From positions 457,001-521,000 of the forward strand of contig JBAIZL010000027.1 of assembly GCA_036971475.1 (NCBI GenBank): a stretch of DNA of 64,000 nt, given 5' to 3'. The stretch comes from Prosapia bicincta (Eukaryota; Arthropoda; Insecta; Hemiptera; Cercopidae). Each line of letters starts with the position of its first letter. Within the stretch, counting starts at the first letter, position 1. Below are positions 23,578-34,948 of the stretch, one piece after another. The notes beneath the pieces are model-generated. The model saw nothing but the letters and a program-made list of their open reading frames with translations, ran no database searches and was not told the origin of the DNA. The translations under genes were made by a program, and so were the position numbers.

Positions 23578-24998
23578 TAAGAAGCTCACAGAGCCGTAGC
23601 CTTAAAGAGGAGCACAGGAGCGCTTGACTCCTAAATCTATGAATTTTATAACAACAATATTAACAATCTTTCTCCATCAACAAGCAGAGGCAGTATCGAG
23701 TGATATTTTAATGAAGGGAAAATACTCTATAATTATTTAGGGTGTATTACTTACAGGAGTACGCAAGTAAGAAGCTATCATCGTTTTCTCACAGTTTGAT
23801 AAAAACCCATAAAGACTATTTGTGATAAGATAACTACATTTGCACGGTTCTTAACAAGTAAATTTAATTCATAGTATGTTTTCCCAAAACAACTCACTTG
23901 TGATTTTAAGTGGCAAAATAGAATTTTTCTAAATGTTACCCGATCTTCCAGGATGTACCCCCGATAACATGTTCCTGGCTTGAGAAGCTGCGGAACGACA
24001 TCTGGGATTCTCTATGAACCAGCTTCTGTAACATTTCTACCTAGCCTTCCGGCTGGGAATGTTTCATCTAGATTAAGCACCCATTGCCATTGTATAGATA
24101 ATGTGCCATGTTCTATTCATTTCAAATTAGTTTGCCGTAACTACCGACAAGAAAACGTTCAGTCGTTACCTAAGGTTGAAGTGCGACATTCAGCTGACAC
24201 AATTAATCAGCTGTATTCATTAATCGAAGGCATCTTGTAAGTCTGTGACAAACGTAATGGGGTTATTATTCATCCCTTATTTCGCTTATAAGACAACCCT
24301 GCTTGGCAAAGTCGTCTTATTAAATGTCGGCTATTTATCTTTGTGACATTTAACCACCCGTAACGTTTCTCCCTTTTACTGTGCGCTTCAAAGAAACCTA
24401 ATTTTTCTCGAACATTTATTTATTTTTTTATTATTTTACTAAACAAATGTTTTCGACTAAAGTAGTTTTTAAATGTCACTTGATCGTCGTTGGCTTATTT
24501 TCCCAAAGTTTCACAGAAACATCTTTTATTAAACGCGTCCAAGGCGGCTGAATATTCTATCAGGAAAAGCACGTGACTAATAGTTTAAAATTCTCAATTC
24601 AATTCCAAATAGACTCAAAGACGTTTTTTGTGTTCAAACTGGTAAAATATGAATAACTTTTATCATTAAAGGCTTCTATTTGCCATTAGTGAATTACTTC
24701 ACATATTGGGTTGAGACGGATATACATGTTTGTAGCATAGTGGAGTAGAACAGAGGATGATGCAATACAAAGAGTAATTGCAAAGTATGAGCTAACATTA
24801 AACATCAAAAGCATCAAATGGATATTTATAAGGGAACTTCAACACCCAGAATGGTTCTGAGGATACTAGGGGAATCTGATTTTAAACGGAGGAACAACTG
24901 TAAAGTGAAATTTTGTTACGTTTTGGCAGCAAAGGAAATACAGAAAGCGCGAGTGTAGAGAATATTGGCTTCCAACACAGCTTACATAAAAACATACA
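23578..24998. other. Mixed-composition DNA with no recognised gene
   Basis: I see no exon or element that I can name. An 86-codon frame at 23980-24240 (plus, with a non-ATG start) lies in a patch slightly richer in GC than its surroundings but has no recognisable motif. Confidence 0.5.
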
Positions 24999-25582
<584 letters not shown>

Positions 25583-25717
25583 TTCAGTTTATATATATGG
25601 CTCCTAAAATTACGGTATCGTATCTACTATCACAATTATCCTACCTATATACATCATGAAAAAAAAATATATACCTCAATAAAAACGAGAACAATTTTTT
25701 TCCATGAAGCTGGGAAC

Positions 25718-25865
25718 CTGGGGGAAATTTATTCTGTGCTGTTGGCAATATGTGCAGCAATAATGTAATTTGTCTTGTGTAAAACCCTTCGCACCTGGCT
25801 GCAACTTAATCCTGCGCCTGGGGATTTCCCTACGGCAATAAAGTTACACTATTGACATCTGCCAA
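25718..25865 (+). repeat. SINE-like dispersed repeat family A, copy 1
   Basis: About 148 bases align with 29322-29468 through shared blocks: GGCAATATG, TAATGTAATTTGTC, CCTTCGCACCTG or CCCTCGCACCTG, a CCTGGGG or CCTCGGG block, TCCCT and TATTGACATC. Divergence looks like 25-30 percent by eye, so these are old copies. I see no A/B box or poly-A tail that would settle SINE versus another short element. Confidence 0.6.
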
Positions 25866-27142
25866 GTTTATCTCCCTCACAGACATTTCCATCAAGACAA
25901 AGCTAATCTGTGCTTTGTTCAGTAATTGGAATTAAGGTTTGAGCAAACTTTAATGAGTTTGTAAAAATGTTACTTTGAGTAATTTCTTATGGTGTTTATT
26001 CCTTCCGGTGTCGTATTATTCACTGACATTATTTTACACCTTTATTTCCAATCTGCTTGTATCTTGACCGAATATTTCGTCGACTTTTCTTTCTTTTCAA
26101 TGGGTTTCGGTAAGAACATTTACTTTATACATCTCTGTAAAGGTTATAACACCTTTGTGGTTTTGTTCTTTTGTCATCTAATTTTTATTTTACAATTAGT
26201 CCCATATTATGCCATTTGTAAATATTTTCCCGATATTAGTTCAATAATATATTGTTAATTGCTATGCTTAAATTTTATTTTGTAGCTTTTACAATGTTGT
26301 TTTGTAGCCATTGTGTATCTCCTTCATACATACTCTGGCCCAACATTGCCATATTTAAACTGCAATTACCACTACTGCAATGTTCGTTTTTAGTTTAGTC
26401 TCTGTTAGCTTATATCGTTTTATATTGAAAAGTTGTATGTATGTAGTCAAAGTTGTATATATTGCTCTGTTTTTAAACCTTGTTCAGATTCTTACTATAC
26501 TCATCTTTATTTGTCTTGGAAAGGTTGGTATATATTTTAGGAGATTCTTCTCTCTTTCAGAACGAAGGATAGTGTTTTGATGTTAGCAAAGTCATAAGAA
26601 TGTATTTAAACTTATAGGAAACTGTGGTTTGGCATATACGTACACGTATAAGAATCGATAAATTTATGCTAGAAAAATTAAATCGAATCTAGTTTAGTAA
26701 TCATTTTAATCCGACATAACTTCTAATGCTTATACTTTTCTTTTAGACATTATTTTGTATTTTATTTCTCAACATAAACCATGACCGTAAAACATTAAAC
26801 CATTTAAAACTATATTTATCAAGTAATAATTAATTAAAAAATCGTTTGATTCAGTTTCATTTACTTACGAATCGTTCAACTGTTCATTTTTTGAAGTTCT
26901 TTTCTGCAATTTTAAAGAAAATTTATTGTTTGATTTATATCTTCCTCTTTCTTCCAAAAAAATGTACATACACTTATCTTTTACACATTAGTTATACACT
27001 TATCAAGAATACTACTTGATTTTGCGAGTCGACTTTCGGAAGTAGCTGTCATTTTATTGTGAAGTGTATTTGTAAACCGTTTCACCGAAAGCCAGCTACC
27101 AATAAATGTATAAGTGATAGAGAGTATTGGAATATATTGCTT

Positions 27143-27144
<2 letters not shown>
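25866..27144. other. AT-rich DNA with no recognised gene
   Basis: Open frames of 66 and 89 codons (26380-26580 and 25989-26258, plus) are hydrophobic, AT-driven translations without recognisable motifs. Nothing else could be supported. Confidence 0.5.

Positions 27145-27206
<62 letters not shown>
27145..27206. repeat. (AT)n microsatellite
   Basis: A pure AT run of about 60 bases abuts the left arm of the palindromic element. The related element near 37.5 kb has the same arrangement, so the AT run may be part of the element or its preferred landing site. Confidence 0.97.
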
Positions 27207-27208
<2 letters not shown>

Positions 27209-27413
27209 AAATAAAACAATTTACAAATACAAGAATAATTTATTGAATTTACAATTCAAAGCTTTTCGTTGGCAAACAGTACCAACATCCTCAGAAATAC
27301 TAGGAATACTAGCTAGTATTCCTGAGGATGTTGGTACTGTTTGCCAACGAAAAGCTTTGAATTGTAAATTCAATAAATTATTCTTGTATTTGTAAATTGT
27401 TTTATTTCTTTAT
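27203..27413. mobile_element. Near-perfect palindrome, 101-bp arms, 9-base centre
   Basis: The arms 27203-27303 and 27313-27413 are reverse complements at 100 of 101 positions; the one mismatch pairs 27295 with 27321. The right arm on the plus strand contains CTGAGGA, a T, a GTTGG/CCAAC stem-loop and GAAA, a hammerhead-like core; the left arm has the same on the minus strand. The element is flanked by (AT)n on the left and by ACACAAGAATAC on the right. A related, one-sided copy lies at 37487-37654. It could be a MITE-like foldback or paired termini of a Penelope-like element. The class is inference. Confidence 0.85.
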
Positions 27414-28886
27414 TAATACACAAGAATACATATTATAGTATTTATATATATAGGTATATATGGAACATCTGAAACGTGTCCACAGCAGTCGCGGATAACA
27501 ACACTAGAACGGTCGGGAATTGCTGTGTCAAAGCGATTTAATTGAATATGTTTTGTATATTTTTCTCTAAGCAACAGGTATTACACATTGAAATTAAGAA
27601 ACTACTATGCATGCCGATAATTTAAAATTTACAAATATTAAAAATCAATGTGTAAATATTACATTTAATTTAATTTTAAAAAGAAGTTTTCAAATTCTTT
27701 GATACCTCCTACTTACTACACAGAACTAAATAAATTTTTAGGAAATACATGAAGAAAATATTCTAAAATATTCGTTAAATATTTCTAAAGCTATATCTCT
27801 GTGAACGCAAAGAATACACTAAATATAGGCTGTTACGTAGTCAGCAAAACTTCGCATGCAGGGCTTGTTGCAAATTGCGCTGGGGATATTGTTAGCCAGC
27901 TCTTGTATTGATTCCAAGTAGACTATCGCATGCCATACACACACGTAATGAATGGGGATACGAGAGACTTCAATGCCACTAGTTACTTGCTATTATTTTA
28001 ATGACATGACAGAAATATAGTTATTAAATATGTAGAAATATTACCCAATGCCAATGCAGTTAGATTGAATTTATTTATATGTTTAAAAAAATATCCCTTC
28101 TAAAATCAAATTCATTAACAACATAATTATTTATTGTTTACACTTTAGTTATAATATTTGTTTATTAGGGGGGAAATTTGTTTTCTCAGTTTTTGTTTTG
28201 GTAAAAACTCCGTATAAAAGTTATTTCTGTTCATTTTGAGATTATGGCTATGTTATGTTTGAAAGTAGCTTGAATATTATTTAACATATTATATATTAAA
28301 TTAAATATTTAATAATAAATTTAATATTTAAAAATATTGATGTAAAGCCTTTAGAAAAAGTTTTAATGTTACTAGTTTAATGAAATTCATTATAAAAGTA
28401 TTTTTATTTTATTGTAAATACTACAAACAAAATCTTAATATTCTTTTATAAATAGTAACGATGTTTCAACTATTTTTTTGTCGTTATTTTTAGTTCGTAT
28501 TGTATTTTTATTTTTTCAAATATTATCGTAAATTCTCTCCATAATATCGCCATCCAAAGAAACATAAGTACTTGTAAATTCGAAAATTTATAGTAACCAA
28601 AATAATATTCTTTAGATTCAAATTGTATAGTTTCTCAATCACTGTACAAACTTATGCACCTTCACCACTTGTTCTTTAAACCTTTTTACGATATTTTCGT
28701 ACCTTTGGGAAACAACCTAAATGAATTTGTCTGGTAAACCTGGCGATCACGCTAAACTCACTGTTTATGCGATTTTAATTTCACAAGAATAAACACATTT
28801 GGTAATTTTGTATGTAATGATGCAACTCATGTTATTTGAATGGCGATCACTGAGCTAATAGTTTAGCAAAGGTAGGTATAGGTAGT
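27414..28886. other. AT-rich DNA with no recognised gene
   Basis: Strongly AT-rich sequence. No open frame reaches the 60-codon level, and I found no exon-like patch with splice signals. Confidence 0.55.
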
Positions 28887-29066
28887 GTTTTATAAGCTGG
28901 CACTTGGGGGCTGCGGGCCTTGGCGAGAGGCCGAGGGCTAGGAGAGGGTGGAGGTGCTTAGGGTTGGGACGGGTAGGGCCCGATGAGGAATTACCACAGT
29001 ACCTGATGTTTTCTAGACGACTAATACATAATTTCTACCTATGAACCATGCGCCAGCTTAAAAACA
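28887..29066. mobile_element. Short GC-rich element with inverted ends
   Basis: The ends TTATAAGCTGGCAC (28890-28903) and CGCCAGCTTAAAAAC (29051-29065) are imperfect inverted repeats. Between them lies a strikingly GC-rich, G-biased core (28904-28990), unlike the AT-rich surroundings. The compositional contrast and bounded ends suggest an inserted short element, MITE- or SINE-like. No target duplication is clear. Confidence 0.4.
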
Positions 29067-29321
29067 TTTAACCTATAAAGGCTAATTGAATCAAATTTTC
29101 CATTGATTATATTTACTATATCACCTCTTAAGTACACGTACTTTACTAAACACTTTTATACTTAAAACACGTGTAGATCACGAATATTAAAAAATACCTC
29201 ATTCAACTTTATTAAAATTGTAAATATTGCAAAAACGTACCCTATCATAACAATGAAGTTAGCTGTAATAAGGTTATATTTTATAAAACACATTCGGGAT
29301 TAGTTGTGTGTGCCTTGGGAT

Positions 29322-29468
29322 TTTCGGGGGGTTTTAATCTGTTATGCTGGCAATATGAGGGACTGGTATTAATGTAATTTGTCCTGAGTAAACCCTCGCA
29401 CCTGCCGGTGATTTAACCCTCACCCTCGGGTCTCCCTGCGCTAATATTGTTACTGTATTGACATCGAG
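29322..29468 (+). repeat. SINE-like dispersed repeat family A, copy 2
   Basis: This is the partner of 25718-25865, aligned over about 147 bases with the same block order (GGCAATATG, TAATGTAATTTGTC, CTCGCACCTG, TCTCCCTGCG, TATTGACATC). The sequence just downstream (29541 on) belongs to dispersed family B, so the two modules may be parts of one longer element here. Confidence 0.6.
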
Positions 29469-29540
29469 CAAACATAAACACTCCCAAGATTAGTTGCTTA
29501 GGAGAAACTGGAAGCCGGATCATTGTTTTGCGCTGTACAC

Positions 29541-29640
29541 AACGAAATTGGCTTAAATTAAGTGATAACATATGATTTTATTCTATAGGTTACGTTATAA
29601 AACAGCAGTTTTAACGCACAGGTTATGTTACTTCATTGTA
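29541..29640 (+). repeat. Dispersed repeat family B, copy 2 (partial)
   Basis: It shares AAGTGATAACATATGATTTT and a TATAGGTTA/ACAGCAG region with copies at 20124-20230 and 33447-33580. The order of the later blocks differs, so the copy is rearranged or more decayed. Confidence 0.4.
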
Positions 29641-29689
29641 CATTCTTAACTTAAAATGTTATTGCTCAATAATATTTATGAACTAACAA

Positions 29690-29796
29690 GTACATAAAGT
29701 TGTATTCCAGTAACATAAAGTTGTATTCCAGTAACATAAAGTTGTATTCCAGTATAATAAAGTTGTATTCCAGTAACATAAAGTTGTATTCCAGTA
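29690..29796. repeat. 21-bp tandem repeat, 5 copies
   Basis: ACATAAAGTTGTATTCCAGT plus one base repeats five times at 21-base spacing, with one ATAATAAAG variant. Confidence 0.95.
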
Positions 29797-30360
29797 GATT
29801 ATACTCTAAGTAATACGTTATAATTATATTGGGTTTTATAGGTCTATTTTTGTCCCCATTTTTTAGTTAAAATTTCCTGCAACCGAGTCGGTCACGTTTT
29901 AAAAACTGATTTCAATTTTAAACTCATAAAATACAGTTTTTATTTAATATATTTTCAAATAAAATTTTTCTACCAACACAGCTTTTTGCTTTAAGTCTAA
30001 ATATTTACAAACTAACTTCGCACATTTTAACAATAAAAACATTTTTAAACCAAAAGAAGGAAAATCGTTTAAGGTTGTTTTTTTAACTATTTTGGTTTGA
30101 AATATACAAGAATGACTAATTTTACTTCCTATTTTTGACTTCTGAATTAATTTTAATTTTTCTTTGTTCTTTATGTTACTCCTCTATCACTCTAATCTGT
30201 TTCTAATGCTACACCTCTATTCTCTCAACTTCTCTATTTCTTTATTCCTATTTCCGTGATTACGTGAAAATATTCTCGTGCCAGTGTCAATATAGTCACA
30301 GGTTCATTTAAAACACAATCTTTTTTCCTAAATTTAAACTTTTTGGAATATAATGAACGT
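29797..30360. other. AT-rich DNA with no recognised feature
   Basis: Nothing supported; short low-complexity A and T runs only. Confidence 0.55.
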
Positions 30361-31230
30361 AAACTGTCAACATTTAACAGGGACAGTCGATAAAAAACAT
30401 AAAAAGCCAATAAAAAACTGTTAACATTAAACAGGGACAGTCAATAAATAACTGTCAACATTAAACTGAGACAGTCAATAAAAAAAACTGTCAACATTTA
30501 TCAGGGACAGTCAATAAAAAACTGTCACCATTAAACAGTGATAGTCAATAAAAAACTGTCAACATTAAACAAGGACAGTCAATAAAAAACTATCAACATT
30601 AAACAGAGACTGTCAATAAAAAAGTGTCAACATTTAACAGGGACAGTCAATAAAAAAGGTCAACATTAAACAATGACAGTCAATAAAGACTATCAACATT
30701 TAACAGGGCCAGTCAATAAAAAACTGTCAACATTTAACAGGGACAGTCAATAAAAACAGTCAGCATTAAACTGAGACAGTCAATAAAAAATCTGTCATCA
30801 TTAAACAGGGACAGTCAATAAAAAACTATCAACATTAAACAGAGACTGTCAATAAAAAACTGTCAAAATTTAACAGGCACAGACAATAAAAAACTGTCAA
30901 CATTTAACAGGGACAGCCAATAAAGACTGTCAACATTTAACAGGGCCAGTCAATAAAAAACTGTCAACATTTAACAGGGACAGTCAATAAAAACAGTCAG
31001 CATTAAACTGAGACAGTCAATAAAAAATCTGTCATCATTAAACAGGGACAGTCAATAAAAAACTATCAACATTAAACAGAGACTGTCAATAAAAAACTGT
31101 CAAAATTTAACAGGGACAGTCAATAAAAAAGGTCAACATTAAACAATGGCAGTCAATAAAATACTGTCAACATTTAACAGGAACAGTCAATAAAGACTGT
31201 CAACATTTAACAGGGACAGTGAATGAAAAA
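30361..31230. repeat. Roughly 36-bp tandem array with an internal dyad, about 24 units
   Basis: The unit is ACTGTCAACATTTAACAGGG followed by ACAGTCAATAAAA, with length varying around 33-37 bases. Each unit carries the inverted pair ACTGTC/GACAGT, so single units can form short hairpins. Units differ more than in the other arrays. The stretch from CAGGGCCAGTC recurs at an offset of 237 bases (30704 and 30941), so about seven units were copied together. Confidence 0.93.
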
Positions 31231-31501
31231 CTTTCACTATCAGCCGATTTTAATGTCAATATAAAGTATTGACCGTTTTGACATAAAAATATTAATTCTT
31301 TAATTACAAAATATATCAGAGAAATATATAAGTTTAAATATCGAATAGGTGGACCTAAACCGTTTATATTTAGCAGCTGTCAACCTTGTAGCTCTAATGA
31401 ATTTACAGTAATTTCCAACAACCTTTGTCTTCGTATCAATTATTTTTATTGCCAATTGTGAAATAATTCATTTTTGTAGTAATTCAATACAATCCTATAC
31501 A

Positions 31502-32118
31502 CAGGCTGTTCCAGGAGGAATCTGCCATACTGCACAAGCTTATGTCTCTCATAAAAATATTTGAAAATGTTTATATAAAAATGTCTCTGAAAATGTTTTC
31601 TTTTAAATTCAATTTTATTGACTACTTCGTTAACTGTGCGTGGTTTTCATAAATTTTAGTTGTGTGTGTCCCTTAATAAAATTGAATTTAAAAGAAAACT
31701 ATTCCCACTTCATTGACTTTGTTTACGTTATTTTATTGAGAATAAAACTGTCTACAAATTTTATTGAATATTTTTGTGTGTTCACCATATACGCAGTTTA
31801 ACGGAATAGTGCAATCGCAAAAATGGGTGTTTTCCACCAAAACCTTTTGCTTTACCCCAATTTCCTCCTAAACTATGGAAGATAGAGTTCTAGGACAGGT
31901 TTTATACAATTTATTAGCTCATTTTACATATTTCAAAACTCATTTAACGCCCTAGTGAGTTAATTTCACTGAGGGAGCTGAATTTTAGGTGAAATCTTTG
32001 ACCCTGTATAACTCCCCAACGAAGCATCTCCGAACCCATGTTTATATAAACTTTTTTCATTATTTTGATGAGAGAAATAAGCTTGTGCAGTATGGCAGAT
32101 TCCTCCTGGAACACCTTT
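31502..32118. mobile_element. Element of about 615 bp with long inverted ends
   Basis: The left end (31504-31585) and right end (32037-32117) are inverted copies over about 80 bases, with GTTCCAGGAGGAATCTGCC followed by ATACTGCACAAGCTTAT in common. A second inverted pair lies inside (about 31600-31621 and 31675-31698, around AAATTCAATTTTATT). There is no transposase frame; the 61-codon minus frame at 31944-32129 includes the right arm itself. The ends are consistent with a mariner-like MITE. Target duplication was not established. Confidence 0.65.
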
Positions 32119-33446
32119 TTCCATAACAATATTTTTCAACATGTAATTTTTAAGGGCAAAATGATATAAAATAAGATTTTCTATCTTATCTTATCTTAAG
32201 AGATTTCATTGAATTCACTCCAAATGTTGGCTGCTAGGCAACTTTCAACAAATTAAAATTATTTTCCAACATATTTCAAAGTCATGTCTGTACAATTATG
32301 TCTCTCAAAATACGAAAGATAGGTCTGATATTTTGTACATGTTCAAAAAATATTGTACATCTGAGTGCACTTTAATAAATAACATTCAATCAAGAACTTT
32401 TATTGCCACACTTTCCACGACCCACTACTGTAAGTTCTGCTATTATTATGTTAATAAAATACTAAATTAAGTCCATCTAATGTTAACACTTCATTCATTT
32501 ACTTTTAGGCGGTACGAAGTTCACCGGGTCACCTAGTGTTTCATAAACAGGGCTTTAAAATTATTAATAAAATATATTTAAAAAATAAAAGCAAATTTCA
32601 TAGATAAGAAAAACGTTTCCAAACACAAACACCAAACTATGCGTAGAATGCAACAAAACAATTAAATTAACAGACATTTAAGTGACCAAGATACGACTCT
32701 GTAATGGGGTTGAAAGGCTTGAGCATATTTCACTGATGACATAAGCGCCCTACGTGAGGCTTTTACGAACTACCGAGTGCTGAGATGAATTTATAGCGTA
32801 AATGTAGGGCAGACCTGAGCATCCAGCGATTTAATTGTTTAGATATTTATAATTTTCTTAAAAGTTGAAAACAAAGATTCAGTAACAACGAAATTAACTT
32901 TATTGTAGGAAAATACGATGTTTTACGCGCGTTAAACTCTCTCTCATTTGGATATGATGACGTCACACATTTTCTTATGACAACCCAGTACTGTATTTAC
33001 TCTTGCATATAGAAACTCTTGAAATGTTTAACATGAAACACGTAAACCAACAAGTGTTTATCAGGTGTTTTGTTGGTTTAAAGAAAAACAGTAAACATTA
33101 ACTAATTGTTATATATTTCTAAAATATGTTTAATGATTTCAGTATAGTTATCTGCAAGTATGATGAAAAATTTTTCAAGTACGACTTTTACAAGGGTCTG
33201 AAACGATAAATTTGTATTAAAAAGTGTTGACATATTTCGGAGGTGGAAAGCATTTGCTTTTAGTTAACCTTGTGAATCTCAAGGTCACGATATATGGTCT
33301 ATAGTAATTGTGCTACCTTGCTGCACTTATTGTCATATTAACTTCATAGATTGACTCTTTTCTATGTTTTCGAATTTTTTAAGTGAAACGTCTATAGCAA
33401 TGCCTACAAAAACCTATGGGATGGACGTAACCTTGAAATTTCGTGA
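32119..33446. other. AT-rich DNA with no recognised gene
   Basis: Nothing I can name. Short GC-richer patches (for example 32740-32830) have no open frame or motif. Confidence 0.5.
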
Positions 33447-33590
33447 CGGAATAATTTCCCTCTAACTACGCTGTCACCTCAAAGTGAGTTAAATGATAAC
33501 ATATGATTTAATGAAACAGCTGATTTTATATTATAGGTTGTAGAACATAACTTAGCTACTGTAGGTTATGCTACATTATTTGTTGAACAC
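33447..33590 (+). repeat. Dispersed repeat family B, copy 3
   Basis: Best preserved in comparison with the reverse complement of 20124-20230: shared TTTCCCTC, CTCAAAGTGA, ATGATAACATA, AACAGCTGATTTT and TTATAGGTT, in that order. Function unknown. Confidence 0.5.
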
Positions 33591-34836
33591 TGTTAAGGGA
33601 AAAGGTTATTAATTAGTAACTTTGATTAGTTAACCAATAAATTTATTTATTTAAATTTTGATAAATCTCAATACCAATTATTCAATACACCGATAGTAAT
33701 AAATTATGTATTTTAATCAAATTTTTGAAATGAAAACATTCTTAGGCAAGTCTGACAACAAATGTTTAGGTAATTTATCATTACGCAAAATGAAATGTTT
33801 TCCTCAATTTAAAATTTCTGTAGATGTAGCTATAAAAGGTTTCACTTTTGTTAGGACTCACCCAAGTCCCAGAACCAATATTTTTCAGGAGTAGAACGAA
33901 CAGGTAAAAGCTTATGTACATAGAAAACATTATAGTCAGAAATCAGGGGGGCATGTTTAGTTATTTGACGGTCGCCTTGCAGAGACAACTGTCTCTTTTA
34001 CGCCGAAGTTGCTATTGACATTTGTTGCTCTTTCTGGGTATTTTTGTATTTTCTATTGTTTAGTGGATAAAATGGGCTGATTATAGGTGGTAGTAGAGCC
34101 GGTGCATTGTACGTTGGACATAATGAAGGGTGAAACCTTGCCCAGTGCAAACGTATTTCTAATACATTGAAATACAAGAGTAAATATACGTTTTTATATT
34201 TGCAGAATCCTCAAGATAATATGACAACACGACAGTAAGTGTTTATTGAGTAAAGTGTCTGTTCTCATTACCTTAAGAATGGTAATGACATGTCTGACAG
34301 TTCGGGTCTTCACTTCTAAAATTATTTTTCAGTTTTGAACTTTTTATCAAAAAAACATCCTTAATTTCGTCTAGCTATAAGAAACAGCATAATAAATCAT
34401 GTGTTATGAGAATTCTCATTTAAAACGTTGTTTTTAGTAAACAAAGCTGAAAATATTTTTTTTATTCAGTGATTTTAATTCCAACACTAGGTTGTAATTT
34501 TATATTATGACGTCAAATTGCCCCGTTTTTGTTGCCAATTTCATTTACAAAAGTTATTTTTTACTCATATGAAATATTATCTTATATATAAGTATGGTTT
34601 CTTGTTTGTACCATAATTTTGTTTATGAGCAAGGAAATCCTGTAAATATTTTACATATTTTATGTAAAAAGTTGTATTTTGTTTTAAAAGAATGTATTTA
34701 TTAAGTAATAATAGAATATGTGTGCTTACCTTAAAACAATTTCTCCATGTTAAGTGATTACTAAATGTATTAGTACATTAGAGTTGCATATATATATTTG
34801 TAGTGTGTGTTATTACAATGTATTGCTGGCCTCTAG
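33591..34836. other. Presumed intronic or intergenic AT-rich DNA upstream of the C1 exon
   Basis: No exon is recognised. The 62-codon frame at 33706-33894 has a start at TTATG context but no motif. If the C1 exon belongs to an active gene, this stretch is intron. Confidence 0.45.
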
Positions 34837-34948
34837 GCGGAGTTCAACAAACACAAGTTCGCAGTTTACTCGTACCTGACCCCGACCTTCTGCGACCACT
34901 GCGGCTCGATGCTGCATGGCATCACCCAGCAAGGCCTCAAGTGTTCAG
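34837..34948 (+). CDS. Exon of a protein kinase C-type gene: first half of a C1 domain
   Basis: The 112-base exon is preceded by CTGGCCTCTAG and followed by GTCAGG, so it starts in phase 0 and ends after one base of a split codon. It encodes 37 residues including [19 protein letters not shown] and QGLKC. The spacing H-x12-C-x2-C-x13-C is exactly the first half of the C1 zinc finger, which binds diacylglycerol or phorbol ester at the membrane and switches on PKC. The PTFCDHCG block and a KHKF start are typical of PKC C1B domains; KCS followed by a codon beginning with G would fit conventional PKCs. Pro11, Gly23 and Gln27 of the ligand site are kept, but position 22, usually Tyr or Trp, is His. 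The exon is much richer in GC than its flanks. The next exon, which should supply CxxC-type ligands and H-x2-C, was not found nearby. Subtype is uncertain, and a pseudogene fragment is possible. Confidence 0.82.

Noticed and set aside
30361..31230. CRISPR-like array (short dyad repeats with spacers)
   Set aside because: Repeats vary in length and sequence, the 'spacers' are themselves repeats, there are no cas genes, and the context is eukaryotic.
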